Below are positions 58,591 through 64,000 of a stretch of DNA of 64,000 nucleotides, in pieces (positions within the stretch are counted from its first letter, which is position 1; each line of letters opens with the position of its first letter). Source of the DNA: Blasia pusilla (lineage: Eukaryota; Marchantiophyta; Marchantiopsida; Blasiales). The notes under the pieces are model-generated. The model was not told the origin of the DNA. It did no database searches and saw only the letters and a program-made list of their open reading frames with translations. The position numbers were made by a program, and so were the translations under genes. The stretch is from the NCBI GenBank assembly GCA_050084515.1, contig CM114273.1, forward strand, positions 15,624,001 through 15,688,000, in the 5' to 3' direction.

Positions 58591-58910
58591 ATGTTAGATG
58601 TCTCTGCAGGGCGCACAATCCTACGTGTGCGCGAGGTATTACCGACCGGAGTCCTCATGTTGGAAGGACGGGATGGTTTGGTTTGGAAGGATCATGTGCG
58701 CAATTGTGCGCCATGTCATCTTTCGAACGTGGATGTGAGCTTGGAAGTGGTACCTGCAGGCTTGAGGTGTATGTTGTGCGGATGTGCGAGGGATGCAGCC
58801 ACCATGTTGGTATGTGATGGTTGTCCTCGAGGGTGGCATAAGTCATGTCTCGACCCCCCCCTCCTCTTGATGTAGTTCCCACGGGACAATGGATGTGTCC
58901 TAGATGTGTA
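58591..58910 (+). pseudogene. Integrase C-terminal domain with PHD finger
   Basis: RTILRVREVLPTGVLMLEG and WKDHVRNCAPCHL precede a PHD finger: CMLCG, MLVCDGC, GWHKSC, then, after a one-base slip in a C9 run (58,855-58,863), WMCPRC and a stop at 58,908-58,910. It is the same C4HC3 arrangement as at 22.3 kb, so the finger is a family feature and not a chance fusion. Probable role: binding histone H3 tails to guide integration, by analogy with integrase chromodomains. Confidence 0.88.
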
Positions 58911-58976
58911 TAGGGTGGTAGGTCATGTCCGAGAGATGTGATATTTTCTATCTGGAGTTAGGGGAATCCAACTGCC

Positions 58977-58990
58977 AGCTAGGGGGGCAG
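58977..58990 (+). promoter_or_regulatory. Polypurine tract directly before B1
   Basis: AGCTAGGGGGGCAG, the same as in the minus-strand copy at 22.16 kb. Plus-strand DNA synthesis would begin at the first base of B1. Confidence 0.65.
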
Positions 58991-59127
58991 TTGTGTGATC
59001 TCCATGTACATGTATGAGTTGATTTATGTACTTGTGTGGATCTACCCGTGTGTGGGGAAGATTCGTGTTGTGTGGTGTAGATGTGACCAGCAATGTATAT
59101 TGTGTAGCGATATCTATGCGCACGACA
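58991..59127 (+). repeat. B1 unit
   Basis: 137 bases, TTGTGTGATC to GCGCACGACA. It matches B2 with 13 differences and no gaps. It lies between the polypurine tract and A2, where an ordinary element would have only LTR start. Confidence 0.9.
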
Positions 59128-59128
59128 A

Positions 59129-59610
59129 CTGTCACATCTGAGTAGCCGATAGGCTGAGATCTATCGTGGATAGGGCGTAGGAGCCAGCGGATTGTCTTGA
59201 GTGTAACTTTGTCCCACGTTGTTAGATGAGATTGAGGATAGATCTGTTGTGTCAGGAACGTCATTTTTTATAACTTTCCTGTTGAAGTCTTTCACAACCG
59301 GATGATTTGTTGACCAGGTCACCCACTGCTGGTAACCTATGCGCGCAAGTTACCATGAGGATAGCTATTTTTAGGGGAAGAGCCTTTTGGCTCTTCTCAA
59401 TCCTATATAAGAGAGTAAGATGGCTTTCCTAAGCCATCTTTCTCATGTTGGGCAGTTGGAGCACCTCTCTTGTATGTCTGTGAGATAGGACTAGGGTGCT
59501 AGCATCCGGATTCCTTGATAGCGCAGGGTGGATGAGGCTCGATATGCCGATGTAGATTGAGGAGTGGACTTTTAGGTCGGGTATGCCGTTTTTACTATTC
59601 TTTATTTTTG
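59129..59610 (+). repeat. A2 unit
   Basis: Begins CTGTCACATCTGAG two bases after the end of B1 and matches A1 throughout, including the TATA box (59403-59411) and the three hairpins. A second transcription start could lie here, reading outward into B2 and the flank. Confidence 0.88.
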
Positions 59611-59747
59611 TTGTGTGATCTTCATGTATATGTATGAGTTTATTTTTGTACATGTGTGGATCTACCCGTATGTGGGGAAGATCGGTATTGTGTGGTGTAG
59701 ATGTGACCAACGATGTATGTTGTGTAGCGATATGTATGCGCACGACA
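59611..59747 (+). repeat. B2 unit (3' terminus)
   Basis: 137 bases, ending GCGCACGACA at the right boundary of the element, followed by the TTCC duplication and by element C sequence. Confidence 0.9.
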
Positions 59748-59751
59748 TTCC

Positions 59752-60880
59752 ACATCTTGTGGTTGACGCTCGATCACCTCAATAATGAACTATACTAGCA
59801 ATGAGCTAATTCGTCCATCATCGAATTATCATCCTAGTCTATGGGAAGTTGACTCCTCCCACAAATCCAAGATTCATCCCATTGGATATAATACTGCTCC
59901 ATTAACAAAGATATTGTAGAGCTCAAAACAAATCATTATCTCCTTGGCTCACACCAAGGACTCATTACTCTTGAATCCAACAAGACGTGTTGTGTACAAG
60001 AAAATCTAACTCTAAGACTAACCAAGTGGACAACAACACCTTGTTTATCCAAAAATACCACTCTGGATGCAACCATTGTGTGCTCTATAACAAGTCTAAC
60101 CAGCATCTCCACCAACCTAGAAATTGTATCCTACCATGAATTAATAGTGGACATCTTAAGCACATGATCCAAGGAAAGGTACACCAATCCTCCTTGATAC
60201 CTGTGAATGTGAGATGGAAATGTCAACTACACACTCATATAATATGGGGCTAGTCGAGACATCTTGGAAGATGGGTCTGCCTCCCAATGTCATAACATCC
60301 TTATTAGGACGTAAAGTGTCCACCCTCGACAATGTTCTCGGCACAAGATCCTCCTTAGCATCAATAATAGGTGTCAATGCACTTTCTTGAACTACACATG
60401 TCTCCCTCGATCTGTATGGGTAGTGGGCCTCATCCACCTCCACAATCATGTCCACCACCTCATCCTTCCATTAGACCATATATTGGTCCATCTACCTCAT
60501 ATCCTTTGGCTACATCCAAACCTCTAGCTCGCTTTGATACACTCGCAAATACTTGATCTAGGCATTTTTCAAGGTGCAAGGCAAAGCACCTCTGATAGAT
60601 ATGGTTGTACGATTGGAAATGGTCACGATAGAACACTCTTTGTGTAGATCCATTTCATCAATATGGAAATTCACGTACTCTCCCTTGCCATATACAATCC
60701 CTCTCTCGATGGGATCCATCACATGCCCAACTAATCACTCCTGATTTTTTCTAACCCACATATGATCATTAGTCTTGATTGCACGGTCTTGCGATAACCA
60801 CCCTAGGTATTGCACTTTACTACCGGTTTACAAGTTGTCGCACCTATGGTGTGGTCACTCCTAACAAAGCCTCTCTTGCA
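59752..60880 (-). pseudogene. Element C protease region and linker, decayed
   Basis: On minus, near 59,880-59,840, the sequence reads VLYPMG, a stop, ILDLWEE, matching the protease end of the inserted element (VLYPLGFILDFWEE). The part between this and the Gag remnant, including a 100-codon frame at 60,156-60,458, has no domain I recognise and is probably linker. The insertion of the 52-59 kb element interrupts C right after this point. Confidence 0.55.
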
Positions 60881-61560
60881 TAGTTCAAGATTATTATGCA
60901 CTCTTCCATCATGTTGCACTCCACCAACTCAAAAACTTCTCTCAAAGTAAATGAGAAGTGGCAAATAAGTATCATATCCCTCATCCTTCTCCGCAAGTTA
61001 CGCTTCAATGCTCCATACTATGCCTAAAAAACCTAGGCCTTGGTCACTCCTTCAGTGATATAATTGAACATCGTAGGCGGCTAAATACCTCCCACAAACT
61101 CTCTTTTCTTTACTAATGGCAGTCATGGATGCTCTACAACTTATTGTCTATAATCTATTGGTAGTTCCTCCTCAAATCAACGAAGAACTAAACCAAAAGG
61201 TTTGGTTTAGTTCATTCGGTCAAAGTTAGGATAAACTTGACCAGATGATGCAATTGCCTCAATGTATGTTTCCCTTGCAAGGGCCTCACTAGAAGTAGCG
61301 GAGGTAGCGTCTCATGTCTCCTCCTTATCGTTTGTAACGACTTTGATCATGACACATATTGTGGGTCATAGTAAAGCCTCTAGGCCTTGATCTCCATCAA
61401 GAACTCATAGTATTCATCCATTCAAGAGAACCTCCAAATGTTAGAACATGTCATTCCATGTTGTGAACGGGTTGAATTCTTGAAAGTTCCACACTTTATC
61501 AAGGTCACGCCAACTCTTAAACTCCATTAGAAAGTTTTGCAACTTGATGGTCCCCACATC
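60880..61560 (-). pseudogene. Element C Gag remnant
   Basis: Minus strand from ~61,560: GTIKLQNFLMEFKSW, VWNFQEFNPFTTWNDMF, then HLE, corresponding to GTIDLDDFIQELDMW ... FNPFMAWKGLFDNLE of the inserted element; near 60,930 FELVECNMMEECI matches FEFFERLELNMSEEQ. Multiple stops. A perfect 13-bp hairpin (GAACTAAACCAAA, loop AGG) lies at 61185-61213. C is an older relative on the opposite strand. Confidence 0.65.
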
Positions 61561-61998
61561 TTCCTAAAACCCATGCAGTCCTCTACCCTAGTTATCCATC
61601 TCACACACCCACAGGTCAAGACCACTCAACATTCTGCGTGATATCGATCACAACTCTTCCTATGAAATCTCTCCTCCTTCTGAGGAAAACACATAGGAAG
61701 GTCAAGGAAATCCCTCACAAGGAGGCCCTTGATACGTCATACCACTTAGCTTAAATCCTATGGTGCTACTCTCACCATCTTGCCTCTTAGAACCTCAAAA
61801 GAACTTCTTGGTGGCACTCGTGCACGCCTTGCCTTATACGATCACTCTCACTCAAAAAATCAATTCTCGATCACTGAGAAACTAAACATATTATACTCAA
61901 ATTTACACACTTTCACATCCGAGAAATGGAAAACATGGCAACAAGTGGTGTGGTGCGGCAATACTCTACATTGATTTATGTCCTCTAGTCATCATAGA

Positions 61999-63326
61999 TG
62001 TCGTGCGCATACACATCGCTACACAACATACATCGTTGTCACCGAACACACACACAACCATGCATGATCCCATGCTAACTCATGGCATCCAAACAACGAG
62101 ACAAGAAGAACCAAAATATCTCTGATGGTCACGGGACCGATCGACGGTGACGGTTGACCGTTGATTGTGACGGTTGATCGGTGACGGTGACGGTTGACCG
62201 TCGACCGTTGACGGTGACTATGATGGCGACGGCCGCCGCCGGTGTGGCGGCTGATTTAGGGTTTGCACGATTTAACCCTAAAAATCGCCTAGCAATGGCA
62301 GCTTTACAAGATTAACCATAACTTTTTACTCACAACTCCAAATTGTGCACTGTTTGTTGCACAGCGTGCACAGCTTCATGATCTACGCTACCATTAAAAA
62401 ATATTTAGAATCGAACATTTCAGTAAAAACTGACGGGGACTGTCGTAAAGCCCAAAGTCTCTTTCTCCTACACAAAATTCGGCAGCGCTCCCGCGCTGAT
62501 TTCTCACAACGAAAATGTAACATCTGTAAAAATACAAATCAGAAAGCTACATGGTGCTCCCGAGAGCACTAGCATGGGGCAACCCGCCCCCATACTCAAT
62601 CCCTATCAGAAATTGGGCAACGCTTCCGCGCGCCACTCTTCCACACGAAAAATCGGCAAATGCAAAGAGTAATGAAAGCAGCCCTTGCTCCAATGAGCAC
62701 TCCCATGAGCCGCTGAACGGGGAACACGGTCCCCAACCTGCAAAAACAGCGAGTGACCAGCGAGCTCCCCCATGAAGCTCTCTCACTCTCTCATTCTCTC
62801 ATTCTCTCTTTGTAAAGTAAGATCTAATCTCTCTCTCCACCATCTCACACCATAGCTCTCAAAGGTGTGCACTCTCTCTCATGTCAAACCAAACCCACTC
62901 TCCTAATGAGAGGCTTGGGTTACACTCACAAGGCAAGGTACCATAGCTCCGCCGCCTCATGCCAAGAGGTTCAACAAAGAGAGAATGAGCTCTCAAGCTC
63001 TCTCTCCTTGAGGTATACCCCTCCCCTCTCCCAAGCTCTCTCCATGGTAACCTATTCTCCCAAGTCACCTCCTTGGCTCTTGACCTGATGTAGGAGGTCA
63101 AAGGCCACTTACCAAAAATAGTAAGTCGATCATATACTCAAAATGGTATTTACCTAAAATAGTAAGTTCCTTAATATGGCTCCAAATGAGCCGAAACGAA
63201 GGGGAAACCTGCTATCTCAGGTTTCCAAGGGCCTCATCAAGTCACCCTCGACCTACTGGACATGTCCTCCACTACTCATGAAGGCGCTTTATTAGATCCC
63301 ACCGATCTATCCTAAAAGACGTGGCA
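61999..63326 (-). mobile_element. Fused A-B unit: solo copy or 5' terminal repeat of element C
   Basis: On minus: A unit (63,326-62,123) followed directly by B (62,122-61,999), ending GCGCACGACA. Flanks are TAGA on both sides (61995-61998 and 63327-63330), which suggests an independent A-B insertion, the product expected from A x A recombination in a split-repeat element. Alternatively it is the 5' LTR of element C, whose Gag remnant begins ~440 bases further along; then the TAGA match would be chance. No primer-binding site follows it. The A/B junction contains a GACGGT/GGTTGACCGT minisatellite (62,130-62,240), and the A end has a GGAAACCTG/CAGGTTTCC hairpin near 63,205. Confidence 0.7.
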
Positions 63327-63330
63327 TAGA

Positions 63331-64000
63331 AAACAAGTATCAATTTAAGCATCCCCACTACTACATTTGCATCCAATTTATGAGTCGCGAAAGGTGCAAT
63401 GGAATCACAATATAGTCACATTGGACTTGCACTCACAATTGACTTGCGAATTTCATAGTAGTCATTGTACGTACGTTGATGAATAACACTTTAGAGCACA
63501 AATGACCGGTACATTTACTTCCTCTACTTCTAACCATTATGCAAGCGATTATTCAAAATCTAAAGAGATGTAACCAATGCAAAATTTAAGTAGAGCTAAT
63601 GTACAATGAGTTTGCAATATAATATTTACTATCAATTGCCCGATTTGGAGAAATTAAAGGTAGATATTGGCTAATCTAGTAATCATAGTGATTAGCTAGC
63701 TAATGATGCTAGACTAGACAATATCTAATCTAGATTCACCATTAACAATTATTTGGACACTCATGAGAAATTTAGAGTAGGAAAAGTAACCGACAAGAAA
63801 CTAGCATGCAAATGTTAATGATGCAAGTATCCATATTACCAGTAAGTTACCCATAAGTGCTCATGCTATACATCATCCCTCTTTAATAACTCTCAAATTT
63901 TTCCACACTCTCTCTATAATAACCCTCAAATTCTTTCCACTCAAATGGGTCATTGATGTATGTTTTGAAAGATACATGTCATAAAATGAGGGCTTGTATT
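63331..64000. other. AT-rich flank, no feature
   Basis: No open frame, repeat terminus or domain is visible to the end of the window. Confidence 0.6.

Larger units (their letters stand above)
52174..59747 (+). mobile_element. Ty3-type retroelement with split direct repeats, C5-methyltransferase and PHD finger
   Basis: Layout on plus: A1 (52174-52655), untranslated leader, gag, protease, methyltransferase, RT remnant/RNase H, integrase, PHD finger, polypurine tract, B1, A2, B2. Both outer flanks belong to element C on the opposite strand, so the termini are real. Termini are TNTC...GACA. A1/A2 differ at about 51 of ~475 positions and B1/B2 at 13 of 137 by hand count, so the copy is old. RT palm and most of RNase H are deleted, and every frame has stops, so it is not autonomous now. 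The leader (52,656-53,712) has no coherent frame and no clear tRNA primer site. Confidence 0.85.

Noticed and set aside
52174-59747. Tyrosine-recombinase (DIRS/Ngaro) identity for the split-repeat element
   Set aside because: The coding region has HHCC and DDE integrase motifs and a retropepsin; no tyrosine-recombinase R-H-R-Y pattern was seen.
58991-59747. Simple 618-bp LTR (59,130-59,747) with an ordinary structure
   Set aside because: A matching 5' copy would need B after A1, which is absent, and B1 between polypurine tract and A2 would be left unexplained.
1-64000. CRISPR arrays, rRNA genes, intact tRNA genes
   Set aside because: No regularly spaced short repeats with unique spacers, and only tRNA-like SINE heads with eroded boxes were found.

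Overview
This is nuclear DNA of a plant or other streptophyte, and I cannot name the genus. The evidence is short phase-compatible GT-AG exons, many tiny Helitrons with A|T target sites, Ty3/gypsy retroelements, tRNA-derived SINEs and long AT-rich stretches between islands of higher GC. There are no prokaryotic operons, no CRISPR array and no intact tRNA or rRNA gene.

Region by region: 1-5.4 kb is AT-rich and carries a SINE. From 5.4 to 9.8 kb on the + strand lies a host gene whose exons encode a GATA-like zinc knuckle, a PHD finger, an AT-hook-like stretch and a C-terminal SAP30 (Sin3-binding) domain, so a probable histone-deacetylase co-repressor subunit. A second, less certain Cys-rich gene follows at 10.0-12.6 kb. 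From 15 to 28 kb there are small transposons: a MITE, mini-Helitrons, a hAT-type MITE inside a Helitron, and a Ty3 relic at 22.0-25.8 kb. A broken autonomous Helitron fills 28.9-34.1 kb, with its Rep half and helicase half on opposite strands. A possible short-exon gene starts at 38.97 kb. Another higher-GC island at 47-48.8 kb is unresolved. A probable LTR with a degenerate tRNA-primer site lies at 50.2-51.5 kb. From 52 to 63.3 kb a complete but decayed Ty3-type element sits inside an older, opposite-strand relative.

The most unusual content is the Ty3-type element at 52,174-59,747. Its order is gag, protease, DNMT3-like cytosine-C5 methyltransferase, RT remnant/RNase H, DDE integrase, PHD finger. 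It therefore carries a DNA-methylation writer and a probable histone reader. Its ends do not form ordinary LTRs. They form a split direct repeat: A1 - coding - B1 - A2 - B2, with the polypurine tract directly before B1. By hand count the two A copies differ at about 11% and the two B copies at about 9.5%, as expected if both pairs were identical at insertion. Two other copies in the window have the forms A-coding-B (22,043-25,816) and A-B (61,999-63,326), which are the products expected from B x B and A x A recombination. Split direct repeats are known from tyrosine-recombinase elements (Ngaro, PAT, DIRS group). Here the element encodes a DDE integrase and is flanked by a short target duplication.

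All element genes are broken by stops, frameshifts and deletions. Host-gene models are partial: 5' exons and promoters could not be fixed from sequence alone.
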